From: Legionella maioricensis
GTDB lineage: Bacteria; Pseudomonadota; Gammaproteobacteria; Legionellales; Legionellaceae
Direction: 5' to 3'
DNA: 64,000 nucleotides
Assembly (NCBI RefSeq): GCF_023618015.1
Contig: NZ_JAJKBJ010000010.1
Coordinates: 62,001 to 126,000 of the forward strand
Positions 55,380 through 64,000 of this stretch are shown one piece after another. Under the pieces are notes generated by a model. The model did not search any database. It was not told the DNA's origin and saw nothing but the letters and a program-made list of their open reading frames with translations. The position numbers and the translations under genes are program-made. Positions within the stretch are counted from its first letter, which is position 1; every line of letters starts with the position of its first letter.

Positions 55380-57317
55380 ATGTCTAAAGAGCAATCAGAA
55401 ACTGCTCAAAAAACTCTGGCCCCTGAAAAATTACAAAGTAAACAAATTGAACCAGCAAACAATCCCAACTTAAATAAATGGGCTGGTTTGATTGCTAACG
55501 ATATCGATAAATGGGCAGATATGAGCGCTCAAGATGTCAAGAAATGGGCTGGTGTGAGCACTAAAGATATCGAGAATTCAGATCAATCCCCCACCATCAA
55601 AATCAGTCGTTTTGGTATAAAAACCGCAAGAGATGTCCAAACCTTTCTACGCTCTCCAGCTGGTGACAGCGTTATGGCAGAAATCGGTAACCAACTTGCG
55701 GCAGAGAAGTCCTTGCATGAATACGAACAACTGCAATTACGCGAAAAACACTTGCTAATGAATCGCCTTAAAGCGGCATTTTTCCTATGGTATATCGAAA
55801 AAAAAGCACATGCCGCCGCTCAGCAAAAAGAGATAATCCTTGAGCAAAATCAAAGAGCGATAAAAAATAGTGGACAAACCCCGCAACCCACACCATTACG
55901 TCCTTCATCCGAGCGTACTAGTCTTATGAGATCCATTGCGGATTATAATCGAGCCATTCAAAGCTACCAGAATAGACAATCCACACTAGAGAAAGAATAC
56001 AAGGCTCTAAATACCAAGTTGAGCAAATTAGAATCAGAAACGCATATGATTAAGTTCAAATACGATTTATATGGCATGCAATTAAAAGATTTTAATAACA
56101 CGTTAGAAAAACTTGAGAACGCACCAACTCCTAAAAGAGTTGCTGAGCTTCAAGCTGAAGTAGATTCAATCCAGGTAGAGATGAATGAGCTCCAGAACCA
56201 AGTTGATGAGTTAATTAAATTAAATCGGCACGATGAAGCCTCCACATTAAAGCAAAAACACACTAGCCTAAGCTTAAAACGAGCTGACTACTTAGATGAA
56301 CTTTCCACAGAGTCTAAAATTCAATCTCAAATAGACGCCATCAAGACAAAGATGGATGAAATACTGGATCAGGTTGAGGAATTAATACAGTTAAATCAGG
56401 ACGACGAAGCCGCCCTATTAATGAAAACGCACACCAGTTTAAACTTAAACCTTGCCAGACACTTCGATATGCTGGCCGTGCGTAAGGGAGACAAACATTA
56501 TGTTACTGAGGATGGAAAAATAGAATTGGACGGAAAACCCGTCTCCTTTAAAGATGCTCATTTTATTCTTAATAAAGGAGAGCAAATCATTAAGGAAGGA
56601 GACAAACATTATCTTCTCCAACCAGGACAAATTTGGGACCAAGTAAAGACGGATGAAAAAGCCTTAAAGAAAGCCAGCGAGAGTTTTGAACAAAAAAAAC
56701 ATGAACTGATGGTGGTAGAAAATGTAGTCCAGCATAATGAAGGATTAGAATCCAACGTTAATAAAGAGCAAATTACAGAAGTTAAAACCGAGATAACAAA
56801 CAACGAAAAGGAACAAACTCTACTACAAAATCAAACCACCCTGATTCAAGCCGCCAAAGCAAGTGCTGAATATTTATTAAACAATCCTAATTTAGATCTT
56901 CCCACACCAAGACCTACCATTAGCCAAGGTCATTCAATACCGACACCTAAACCAGGTTTTAGCCCCACGGTATTTTATAAAAATGAAGAGGAATTAGAAC
57001 AGTTTTGTAAACAACCCAATGCTCGCACGCTCATTAAGTACATGGCCAACCAAGCGCCTGTGAATATAAGGCAAGAAGCACTCAAGTATTTAAACGCCGA
57101 ATTTTCAAAACTCCAACCGAGCACCGCTCCGATTCCCACGATAGCAATGCAAAGAATGCTGCAAACGCTTGAAACCATGGGGGTCAAAGCAGCAAAACCC
57201 TCTGTTACTAATATTCAGCAACCATTAGATCGCGTGAAAGAAGCAGAAAAAGAAGTAGAAAATGATGCGCCCAGCCCTAGTCGATTAACACCACTTTCTA
57301 CTAGTCCATTTAAATAG
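55380..57317 (+). CDS. Coiled-coil protein with internal repeats, effector candidate
   Basis: 645 residues from the ATG at 55380 (GAGGAACATACTT before it); TATAAT at 55343-55348 may be the -10. Three short units near the N-terminus repeat KWAGxxxxDI (KWAGLIANDIDKWADMSAQD, KKWAGVSTKDIEN). Long coiled coils cover about 115-340. Inside them, MNELQNQVDELIKLNRHDEA and MDEILDQVEELIQLNQDDEA are a duplicated unit. Another pair is GDKHYVTEDGKIEL and GDKHYLLQPGQIW. The C-terminus is Pro/Ser-rich. Function unknown; effector-like by composition only. Confidence 0.6.
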   Translation: MSKEQSETAQKTLAPEKLQSKQIEPANNPNLNKWAGLIANDIDKWADMSAQDVKKWAGVSTKDIENSDQSPTIKISRFGIKTARDVQTFLRSPAGDSVMAEIGNQLAAEKSLHEYEQLQLREKHLLMNRLKAAFFLWYIEKKAHAAAQQKEIILEQNQRAIKNSGQTPQPTPLRPSSERTSLMRSIADYNRAIQSYQNRQSTLEKEYKALNTKLSKLESETHMIKFKYDLYGMQLKDFNNTLEKLENAPTPKRVAELQAEVDSIQVEMNELQNQVDELIKLNRHDEASTLKQKHTSLSLKRADYLDELSTESKIQSQIDAIKTKMDEILDQVEELIQLNQDDEAALLMKTHTSLNLNLARHFDMLAVRKGDKHYVTEDGKIELDGKPVSFKDAHFILNKGEQIIKEGDKHYLLQPGQIWDQVKTDEKALKKASESFEQKKHELMVVENVVQHNEGLESNVNKEQITEVKTEITNNEKEQTLLQNQTTLIQAAKASAEYLLNNPNLDLPTPRPTISQGHSIPTPKPGFSPTVFYKNEEELEQFCKQPNARTLIKYMANQAPVNIRQEALKYLNAEFSKLQPSTAPIPTIAMQRMLQTLETMGVKAAKPSVTNIQQPLDRVKEAEKEVENDAPSPSRLTPLSTSPFK

Positions 57318-57338
57318 CGCGTATCAGCTACTGCCCCT

Positions 57339-57372
57339 AAACCCGCAAACAAGCAACGAATTTGCGGGTTTT
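57339..57372 (+). terminator. Rho-independent terminator after the coiled-coil gene
   Basis: AAACCCGCAAA (57339-57349) pairs with TTTGCGGGTTT (57361-57371), and the stem runs into TT on the plus strand. It begins 22 bases after the stop codon at 57317. Confidence 0.8.
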
Positions 57373-57502
57373 CCGTCTTGTTCATCCATTAAAATACTTA
57401 AAATAACTCGTTAAAACTACCTGCTTTTATTGTCAATCTACTTGCCATCTCAAGCCAACTCTTCTAACATTGAAAAATAATGCGGCCCCACGGAATTGCA
57501 CC

Positions 57503-58060
57503 ATGATCATAGATAAATTTTTAGGTAATCAATCAATAATTGTTTCACTGGATGTGGATAATTTCCTATTTCAGCGGCTGGAACAAATTATCGAAGCAGG
57601 TATTACTTTGGTTGAAATTAACTCTACAGAAAAAAAATTGTTATCTCAGATTATGAAGCAATACCCCAATATTAAAATAGGTGCTGGTGGCATTATAGAT
57701 ACGCAGCAATTGGAAAACTGTTATCAAGCTGGAGTTCATTTTGCTTCCAGCCCCGGACTTTTACCCGCAATTGCGCAAACGGCTAATGTTTATTCAATGA
57801 ATTATTTGCCAGGAGTTGCTACTATTTCTGAAGCGATGATGGCTATGAGTCTTGGATATCAACAAGTACGCCCGTTTCCGGCTAATTTAGCCTTTTGTAC
57901 CTTACTGAATAAATGTCTCCCCAATCTGAATTTATTTCCCGCCGAAATTGAATGGGAAGAAGCAGAACATTTTCTCAATTTACCCGCCGTCGCAGCCGTA
58001 AGCATCCACAATCCGGATAAAAAACAGCTTAATGCTCTGGCATCAGGGGTTTTGGTTTAA
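57503..58060 (+). CDS. KDPG-aldolase-like protein lacking the Schiff-base lysine
   Basis: 185 residues from the ATG at 57503 (an upstream TTG gives a non-homologous tip). It aligns with Eda over most of its length: Glu38 in GITLVEINS matches the catalytic Glu, then IGAGGIIDTQQLENCYQAGV, SSPGLLPAI and YLPGVATISEAMMAMSLGY. At the lysine of FKFFPAE in Eda the sequence is VRPFPAN, so Arg123 replaces the Schiff-base Lys. Aldolase activity is therefore doubtful. The C-terminal part is shorter than in Eda. It may act on another keto-acid phosphate or be non-catalytic. Confidence 0.7.
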   Translation: MIIDKFLGNQSIIVSLDVDNFLFQRLEQIIEAGITLVEINSTEKKLLSQIMKQYPNIKIGAGGIIDTQQLENCYQAGVHFASSPGLLPAIAQTANVYSMNYLPGVATISEAMMAMSLGYQQVRPFPANLAFCTLLNKCLPNLNLFPAEIEWEEAEHFLNLPAVAAVSIHNPDKKQLNALASGVLV

Positions 58061-58198
58061 GACGCTTATCTCTTTTGCCTACATACCGCGCTTTATCGAG
58101 ATATCTTGGCGTAAATCAGTTTGGTACCTATTTCCCTCGCCCGCGAAAGAAACACCGCTAATAACCATGTTAATTCGCGCGGCTCCCAGCTTTTTAAC

Positions 58199-58411
58199 TC
58201 AATTGTCCTCTAAAGGTTCAAGAGGAGTAATAAGCCACATAATGAGATAAACAATTAAAGCAGTACCACCGGCCAAAAAGAAAAGAACAAAAATTAACCG
58301 GATCCAAAAAGGATCGACTTTGAAGTAATCGGCTAAGCCCCCACATACTCCTGCAATTTTGCGCTCTTTTCGAGAGCGCCATAGTCGTCTATAAGGTGCT
58401 GAATTTTCCAT
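58199..58411 (-). CDS. PspC domain protein
   Basis: 70 residues. RKIAGVCGGLADYFKVDPFW is the PspC signature, followed by one or two hydrophobic helices (IRLIFVLFFLAGGTALIVYL). PspC-type proteins sit in the inner membrane and in other bacteria relate to phage-shock envelope stress. No pspA or pspF is adjacent. Confidence 0.88.
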   Translation of the reverse strand: MENSAPYRRLWRSRKERKIAGVCGGLADYFKVDPFWIRLIFVLFFLAGGTALIVYLIMWLITPLEPLEDN

Positions 58412-58456
58412 AAACTGCTCCCGAATCCCTGATTCCTATTATTGAATATTAAAGAG

Positions 58457-58921
58457 TCACTCTCTGTGAATTAATAAATCCAAAACCAGAAGTGCCGCAC
58501 CAATGCAAATAGCACTATCAGCCAGATTAAAGGTGGCAAAATGATGGTGTTTATAATAAACATCAATGAAATCAACCACGTATCCTTGTAATCCCCGATC
58601 AATCAAATTACCAATTGCCCCACCCAGAATAAGACTAATACCTGCTGATTGAAGTTTATCTTGAGTAGGAGTACGCCACAACCAAATGATGAGAATGGTA
58701 CTGACGACAAGATTAAATCCCGCGAAAAACCAACGGTGCCAGTCACCAGCACCACTTAAAAAGCTAAATGCTGCCCCGGTGTTATAAGCCAAGGTAATGT
58801 TTAGCATTGGGAAAACGGGCATTGGTTTATACGGTGTTAATGAAATTGTGATCCAATATTTACTTAATTGATCAGCAATTATGACAATAATACTAAATAC
58901 AAACCAATACCATTTTTTCAT
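58457..58921 (-). CDS. lspA: Lipoprotein signal peptidase
   Basis: 154 residues with four membrane helices. LspA cleaves prolipoproteins. The catalytic aspartates are in [19 protein letters not shown] and [22 protein letters not shown] is also characteristic. It overlaps ileS by 4 bp. Confidence 0.96.
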   Translation of the reverse strand: MKKWYWFVFSIIVIIADQLSKYWITISLTPYKPMPVFPMLNITLAYNTGAAFSFLSGAGDWHRWFFAGFNLVVSTILIIWLWRTPTQDKLQSAGISLILGGAIGNLIDRGLQGYVVDFIDVYYKHHHFATFNLADSAICIGAALLVLDLLIHRE

Positions 58922-61713
58922 ATATAGTGCCTCACTTCATCCTGACCACTGATATTGCCCACACAACGCAAACATAATTCTGGATGCTCTTTATTCTGCC
59001 CTATATCCGGGCGTCTATGCCAGCAGCGTGCGCATTTCTCATAGGAGCTTGCAGCCACGGCAATAGAAACACCGTATTCTGTTGCAGTTAATTCTTTAGG
59101 CGCAAGGTTCATGGGATGTACTGTTGCACCTGAGGTAATTAATAAAAAGCGCAGCTCTTCTCCTAAACGGGTCAACTTTGGCAACACTTTAGAGTCTGCA
59201 TACAGAGTCACTTCTGCAGCCAAGGCGGAGCCAATCGTGCCTTTTTGCCTTGTTTCCTCTAATGCTTTATTTACTTCATCACGAATTAAATGCAACCGTT
59301 CCCAATCTTCCATATTAATTGCATCAATTGTTGGCCAGGCGGTGTACCAACGTTCTATAAAAATCGACTTGTCATTAAACCCGGGAATAAACTTCCATAT
59401 TTCTTCCGCTGTAAACGACAATATAGGAGCCAACCAAAGAGTAAACGCCTGAGCTATATGGTACATAGCAGTTTGGCATGAACGTCTTGCCTTGCTTTTT
59501 TGGGCCGTAGTGTATTGTCGATCCTTAATTAAATCCAAATAAAAACTACCCATATCTACAGCGCAGAAATTATGAATTTTCTGATAAATAACATGAAACT
59601 GGTAGTGCTCATAAGCGCTAATAATTTCTTCTTGTAAGAGCTGACAACGTTTTAAAGCCCATTGATCCAGCTCCAACATTTCCGTCACTGAAACACAATC
59701 TTGTTGGGGATCAAAATCACATAAATTAGCCAATAAGAAACGCGCCGTGTTGCGAATTCGTCTATAAGCATCTGCATTGCGTTTAATTATCTCATCAGAA
59801 ATACTTACTTCATGTCGGTAATCAGTAGAGGCAACCCACAGGCGCAAAATATCAGCCCCATACTGCCCCACCAGTTTGTCCAAAGCGACGTAATTACCTT
59901 TGGATTTAGATAGTTTCTTACCTTCAGCATCCACAGTATAGCCGTGAGTTAGTACTGTTTTATAGGGGGCAACTCCATACATAGCCACTGAAGTAGTTAA
60001 AGAGGAGTTAAACCAACCCCGATGTTGATCTGAACCTTCGAAATAGACATCAGCAGGAAAATCTAAAGCGCTGTTCTGCTTTAAAACACTAAAATGAGAG
60101 ATACCCGAATCCAGCCATACATCCATGGTATCAGTCACTTTATCGTAAAATGGAGCATCTTCGCCCAGCAATTCAGCAGCATCTAATTCAAACCAGGCAT
60201 CGATTCCTGATTGCTCAATAATACACGCTACTTTTTCGATAATCTCAAGGGTATTAGGATGGAGCTCGCGTGTTGTACTATGCACAAATAACGGCATAGG
60301 TGTACCCCAAGCCCTTTGTCTTGATATGCACCAATCAGGTCTGTTTTCAACCATATTACTAATGCGCGCTTTCCCCCAATCGGGAACCCAATTCACCTTA
60401 TCAATTTCAGATAAGATAGCCTGTCTGAGGTTGCTTTTATCCATAGAGATAAACCACTGAGGCGTGGCCAGAAATATCATGGGTGATTTGTGGCGCCAGC
60501 AATGGGGATAACTATGTCTAATGGTGTCTTTTGCTAATAACACCCCTTTTTCAGCTAGAACTTCTAAAATAGGCTCATTGGCTTTTAAAACTGAAAGACC
60601 TGCAAATAGCTCCACATCTTCAGCAAAACAGCCATTCGCTTTAACGGGATTAATTAATGGCAAATTATAAGCTTTTCCAACCATATAATCATCAGGACCA
60701 TGAGCAGGAGCCGTATGAACACACCCTGTACCCGATTCAGTAGTCACATGTTCACCCAGGATTACCGGTACCTGGCGAGCATAAAATGGATGCTTTAATT
60801 TTAGATTTTCAAAAGTTTTTCCCTTGGCCAAGCCACATGTTTTATAATCGTTTATTGCATAGCGAGCCATAACAGACTCCACTAAATCCGCAGCCACTAT
60901 AAAATAAGACACACCCGCATCAATCAATGAATAGTCAATTTCAGGGTGTAAGCATACTGCCTCGTTAGCAGGTAGAGTCCAGGGAGTTGTTGTCCAAATA
61001 GGAAGACTTAAAGGTTTAACTTCCAAATTTGCTGTAAAACGATCGAGAAACTCCTTAGCATTCACCGCGACGAAAGCTACATCGATAGAAGGAGAGGTTT
61101 TTTCCTCATAATCTACTTCTGCCTCAGCTAAAGCGGAACCACAGTCAATACACCAATGCACTGGTTTAAAACCTTGCTGCAGATGACCGTTTTTAATCAT
61201 TAAGCCCAAGGCACGGACTATATTGGCTTCATATTTAAAATCCATAGTGACATAGGGATTGGACCAGTCGCCTAACACACCCAGACGCTGAAACTCATCC
61301 CTTTGAATATCAATTTGACTTGCAGCATACTCACGACACTTAACTCGAAACTCTCTTGGAGATATTTTAGCCCCGGCTTTACCGACCTTTTTTTCTACAT
61401 TAAGCTCAATAGGCAAACCATGACAATCCCAGCCTGGGACGAAAGGAGCATCATATCCGCTAAAGGACTTAGATTTAATGATGATGTCTTTAAGAATTTT
61501 ATTCAGTGCGTGCCCGCAGTGCAGGTGACCATTGGCATAAGGAGGCCCATCATGCAATATAAACCGCTTGCTGCCTGCTCGCGCCTTGCGGATCTGCTCG
61601 TATATCCCTTTTGCCTGCCACTCAGCTAACATTTCTGGCTCACGCGTTGCCAAACTTGCTTTCATCGGAAATGAAGTATTAGGAAGATTTAATGTATCTT
61701 TATATTCAGCCAT
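58918..61713 (-). CDS. ileS: Isoleucyl-tRNA synthetase
   Basis: 931 residues, class I. HIGH-type motif [25 protein letters not shown]-type [15 protein letters not shown]. The editing domain includes [11 protein letters not shown]. The C-terminal zinc site is [12 protein letters not shown] plus [10 protein letters not shown]. Upstream 68 bp show no T-box, as expected in this phylum. ribF-ileS-lspA is the usual gammaproteobacterial order. Confidence 0.97.
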   Translation of the reverse strand: MAEYKDTLNLPNTSFPMKASLATREPEMLAEWQAKGIYEQIRKARAGSKRFILHDGPPYANGHLHCGHALNKILKDIIIKSKSFSGYDAPFVPGWDCHGLPIELNVEKKVGKAGAKISPREFRVKCREYAASQIDIQRDEFQRLGVLGDWSNPYVTMDFKYEANIVRALGLMIKNGHLQQGFKPVHWCIDCGSALAEAEVDYEEKTSPSIDVAFVAVNAKEFLDRFTANLEVKPLSLPIWTTTPWTLPANEAVCLHPEIDYSLIDAGVSYFIVAADLVESVMARYAINDYKTCGLAKGKTFENLKLKHPFYARQVPVILGEHVTTESGTGCVHTAPAHGPDDYMVGKAYNLPLINPVKANGCFAEDVELFAGLSVLKANEPILEVLAEKGVLLAKDTIRHSYPHCWRHKSPMIFLATPQWFISMDKSNLRQAILSEIDKVNWVPDWGKARISNMVENRPDWCISRQRAWGTPMPLFVHSTTRELHPNTLEIIEKVACIIEQSGIDAWFELDAAELLGEDAPFYDKVTDTMDVWLDSGISHFSVLKQNSALDFPADVYFEGSDQHRGWFNSSLTTSVAMYGVAPYKTVLTHGYTVDAEGKKLSKSKGNYVALDKLVGQYGADILRLWVASTDYRHEVSISDEIIKRNADAYRRIRNTARFLLANLCDFDPQQDCVSVTEMLELDQWALKRCQLLQEEIISAYEHYQFHVIYQKIHNFCAVDMGSFYLDLIKDRQYTTAQKSKARRSCQTAMYHIAQAFTLWLAPILSFTAEEIWKFIPGFNDKSIFIERWYTAWPTIDAINMEDWERLHLIRDEVNKALEETRQKGTIGSALAAEVTLYADSKVLPKLTRLGEELRFLLITSGATVHPMNLAPKELTATEYGVSIAVAASSYEKCARCWHRRPDIGQNKEHPELCLRCVGNISGQDEVRHYI

Positions 61714-61781
61714 AGGTGTCTACTCTGCGAAATCGTTAAGTTTTGACGGTTTTCAAAAAAACCTAAATGCTGCAGTCGCTC

Positions 61782-62723
61782 CTACTGCTCATTTAAGTTT
61801 AAAAATGCTTTCGCCGCCGCAATATCATTATGAATCTGCGCAATCAAAGCATCCACTGATGTGAATTTAACCTCATCACGCAATTTGTGCAAGAAAAATA
61901 CTTGCAATAACTCACCATAAATCGAGTCATCAAAATCAAATAAATGTATTTCTAAAATATTTTTAGTGCCGTCAACCGTTGGTCTTTTACCAATATTGGC
62001 TACACCGTAAACTCTTTTGGCTCCTTGATAAACCTGCACCACAAAAACACCCTGGAGAGGCAGTAATAGACGATGAAGACTTAGGTTAGCAGTAGGAATA
62101 CCCCATTGTCGTCCCCGTCCATCTCCCCGTATTACCCGCCCGCATAAACTATAGGTTCTGCCTAAAAATTTTGCGGCCAGCCCCAGATCGCCTTGTTGAA
62201 GAGCCAATCTAATTTTGGTAGAACTAACTCGTTCATTTTGAAGGCAGAAATCGTCGCAGGTTTGCACGTCACATCCATATTGAACGCCTAGAGCTCTTAG
62301 CAAACTCACGTCCCCTGCTCGGCTCTTGCCAAAGCGAAAATCCTCACCAACAAGAAGATACTTCACTTTTAAGGCAATAAATAAATACTGGCGGGCAAAA
62401 TCCGATGCTGTAGTTTGAGCTAATGCATTATCAAATTTAATACAATATACGTAATCAACCTGACATTGTCTTAGCATATCCAGTTTTTCTCTTAAACTGG
62501 AAAGTCGTGCCGGAGCCATGTCTTTTTGGAAATACTCTCTTGGTTGTGGTTCAAATAATATCAGAACCAAAGGCAGATTCATTTCATTGGCTTTATCTTT
62601 TAAAGATTTAATAAGGGTTTGATGCCCTAAATGAACGCCATCAAAATTACCAATAGTAGCTACTACGCCTTTATCAAACTCAGCAAGATGTTGAACACCA
62701 CGCAACAATTTCATTAAACGCAT
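61782..62723 (-). CDS. ribF: Bifunctional riboflavin kinase / FAD synthetase
   Basis: 313 residues. The adenylyltransferase half has ATIGNFDGVHLGHQTLI and the riboflavin kinase half GRGRQWGIPTANLSL and GVANIGKRPTVDGTKNI. It makes FMN and FAD. An ATG three codons later is an alternative start. It precedes ileS by 68 bp. Confidence 0.96.
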   Translation of the reverse strand: MRLMKLLRGVQHLAEFDKGVVATIGNFDGVHLGHQTLIKSLKDKANEMNLPLVLILFEPQPREYFQKDMAPARLSSLREKLDMLRQCQVDYVYCIKFDNALAQTTASDFARQYLFIALKVKYLLVGEDFRFGKSRAGDVSLLRALGVQYGCDVQTCDDFCLQNERVSSTKIRLALQQGDLGLAAKFLGRTYSLCGRVIRGDGRGRQWGIPTANLSLHRLLLPLQGVFVVQVYQGAKRVYGVANIGKRPTVDGTKNILEIHLFDFDDSIYGELLQVFFLHKLRDEVKFTSVDALIAQIHNDIAAAKAFLNLNEQ

Positions 62724-62815
62724 CGATCATCAGTATCAAAACATAGAGTATACTGGTTTTCTGTCTTATTGAGAAATACGGATTTAATAAATTTGCAGTA
62801 TGCATGCAACGAAGC

Positions 62816-62852
62816 GCAATAAAAAACCGGATGCCGCGAACAAGTCGCGGCA
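62816..62852 (-). terminator. Hairpin with T-run downstream of the usp gene
   Basis: On the minus strand TGCCGCGA and TCGCGGCA (62832-62852) form an 8-bp stem, followed by TCCGGTTTTTTA. It lies 74 bases after the universal stress gene stop and may be its terminator. It looks like a common Legionella palindrome. Confidence 0.5.
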
Positions 62853-62925
62853 CGTGGGATTGGGTTCATGGCGTTGAGAGAGCTTGTCCATACACTCTCT
62901 AGTGTATAACCAGTAAACTCACCAA

Positions 62926-63360
62926 TTAATGAGCTATTTTAGGGCGCACAATTAAAACATCACACTCTGCGCCGTGTAAAATTGCGTTTGCAGTAGAACC
63001 TAGTAATAAAGAAAGCCCATGTTTTCCATGACTTCCTGTAACAATTAAATCTATTTTATGTTCTTTTGCCACTCTTAATATTTCATTTTTAGTAGAACCA
63101 AATTCAATAAATCGGTGTTTGGCATCTACACCTAATTTTTCAGCAAGTTCATTAAGCTCTTTTTCCGCTTGTTCACGAATAGATAATTCCACTTCGGCAA
63201 AGCCCGCAAACCCGGGATATGCATAAGCTGGAATGGGTTCAACAACATGGACCAGTATCAGGTCAGCACCATTTTCATCGGAAATTTTTTTTGCTTTATG
63301 AGCCGCAGAAATTCCTACTTCATCAAAATCAGTAGCAAACAGTACTCTCTTATACATCAT
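62926..63360 (-). CDS. Universal stress protein UspA family
   Basis: 144 residues (start at 63360 or one codon later). The nucleotide-binding motif is TGSHGKHGLSLLLGSTANAI, of the G-2x-G-9x-G-S/T type, so ATP binding is likely. VLFATDFDEVGISAAHKAKK is the family start. Stress role is by family only. Confidence 0.92.
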   Translation of the reverse strand: MMYKRVLFATDFDEVGISAAHKAKKISDENGADLILVHVVEPIPAYAYPGFAGFAEVELSIREQAEKELNELAEKLGVDAKHRFIEFGSTKNEILRVAKEHKIDLIVTGSHGKHGLSLLLGSTANAILHGAECDVLIVRPKIAH

Positions 63361-63679
63361 TTTCCCCTTAAAATTCTTATACCTTACATAAGATTAGCAG
63401 ATCTAAATTTAATTTCCCATAAAGTATGAATTAATCATTTTTTAGAATTAAAGTAGGTGAGTGACAATTAATTACTACCATCTACGTACCGCTTCTTGTC
63501 TCTAGGAGTCCCCAAGTAGCACAATTTTGTGGTGAGTCTTCAGAAACAACAGCAGCGCTCAAATGTTTCCTACCTTCTACTGACAGGCTTGATTTTGACT
63601 CCAATTTTTGTTCTCAAATGTGCAAAAACAAAATAATTGCTTATACTTAATTGTATCAATATTAGACAAGGAAGTTTCA
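63361..63679. other. Gene-free stretch
   Basis: 319 bp between the divergent usp and exported-protein genes. It must hold both promoters. No RNA gene, repeat or further small gene was recognised. Confidence 0.4.
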
Positions 63680-64000
63680 ATGAAATTAGACATATTTTTA
63701 CATTGTTCTTTATACTAATTAGCACACAGCTTTTTGCAGGAAAAATGTTAGCTCCACCAACCTCACAAGCACCTGAATGTAATTATAGTTATAACAATGC
63801 AGCTCAACCCAAAACTGCAGAGGATATTTTAGCGGCGATGCAGCCCATTTGCACAGAAAGAGGTGGGTTACGAGTATTGAATAAATTATTCACATCCGGA
63901 AACTCAAAAGAACCAATAAATCTTATATTAACTTGCATTGGTGATAATCCCAATCAGGTAATATTCCACTGCTTATTCTCTACAAGTTATGAAAATCTAT
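63680..64000 (+). pseudogene. Exported protein with early frameshift, cut by window end
   Basis: ATG at 63680 follows AAGGAAG and starts MKLDIFLHCSLY then stops. One base shift near 63700 restores a long open frame: TLFFILISTQLFAGKML, then PPTSQAPECNYSYNNAAQPK and on to the window end. The joined product has a perfect signal peptide followed by a mature region with several cysteines. Either the gene is frameshifted or a base is missing from the sequence. A start at the internal ATG near 63745 would lose the signal. Confidence 0.55.

Noticed and set aside
61714..61781. T-box or riboswitch before ileS
   Set aside because: The 68-bp gap has no T-box sequence or clear structure.

Overview
The window looks like Legionella chromosome, probably not L. 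pneumophila itself. It is AT-rich and gammaproteobacterial. It carries a flagellar operon fliM-N-O-P-Q-R-flhB-A-F-G-fliA-motA-motB with no chemotaxis genes inserted, an arrangement known from Legionella. Between the housekeeping blocks lie many large orphan genes with eukaryotic-like or virulence-type domains: ankyrin repeats, papain-like and YopJ-like catalytic motifs, long coiled coils and glycine-rich membrane segments. These resemble Dot/Icm substrates. No rRNA, tRNA, CRISPR array or intact insertion sequence was seen.

Layout. 1-3660: end of an amidohydrolase, a cysteine hydrolase, a histidine-rich membrane protein with a 27-bp tandem repeat, and a multi-pass membrane protein. 3675-6274: lysS and prfB, prfB with its programmed +1 frameshift. 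6376-18075: the flagellar export, motor and sigma-28 operon, all on the minus strand, read from a sigma-54-type promoter near 18160. 18431-24369: accessory block with a C58-like cysteine protease candidate, broken SixA-like and GIY-YIG genes, a proteasome-like Ntn hydrolase fused to a SEC-C zinc motif, a DUF1566 exported protein and a GNAT. 24584-32515: two or more effector candidates, two more GNATs, a LysR remnant, an ornithine cyclodeaminase-family gene and an ankyrin protein. 32701-36665: solute-binding protein, FNR regulator, hemF, OmpW-type porin and a small Cys-rich exported protein, with a perfect FNR box between fnr and hemF. 36792-38800: a DprE1/DprE2-like epimerase pair. 38929-49482: YopJ-like protein, two small double-glycine leader peptides, two APH-fold kinases, and a 1519-residue RelE-like/SF1 helicase/repeat fusion. 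49472-51837: pdxJ, recO, era. 52011-57317: two large Legionella-type orphan proteins. 57503-63360: a KDPG-aldolase-like protein lacking the Schiff-base lysine, pspC, lspA, ileS, ribF and a universal stress protein. 63680-64000: a frameshifted start of an exported protein.

How they fit together. The flagellar operon supplies the export gate (FliPQR, FlhB, FlhA), the switch (FliM, FliN), placement and number control (FlhF, FlhG), the late sigma factor (FliA) and the stator (MotA, MotB). The era-recO-pdxJ and ribF-ileS-lspA runs are ordinary housekeeping operons. The FNR-hemF-ompW stretch looks like an oxygen-responsive neighbourhood. The most unusual items are the two paralogous GG-leader peptides (40709 and 49294), the RelE-helicase-repeat fusion, and the proteasome-like protein whose residues 1, 17 and 33 after Met removal are Thr, Asp and Lys.
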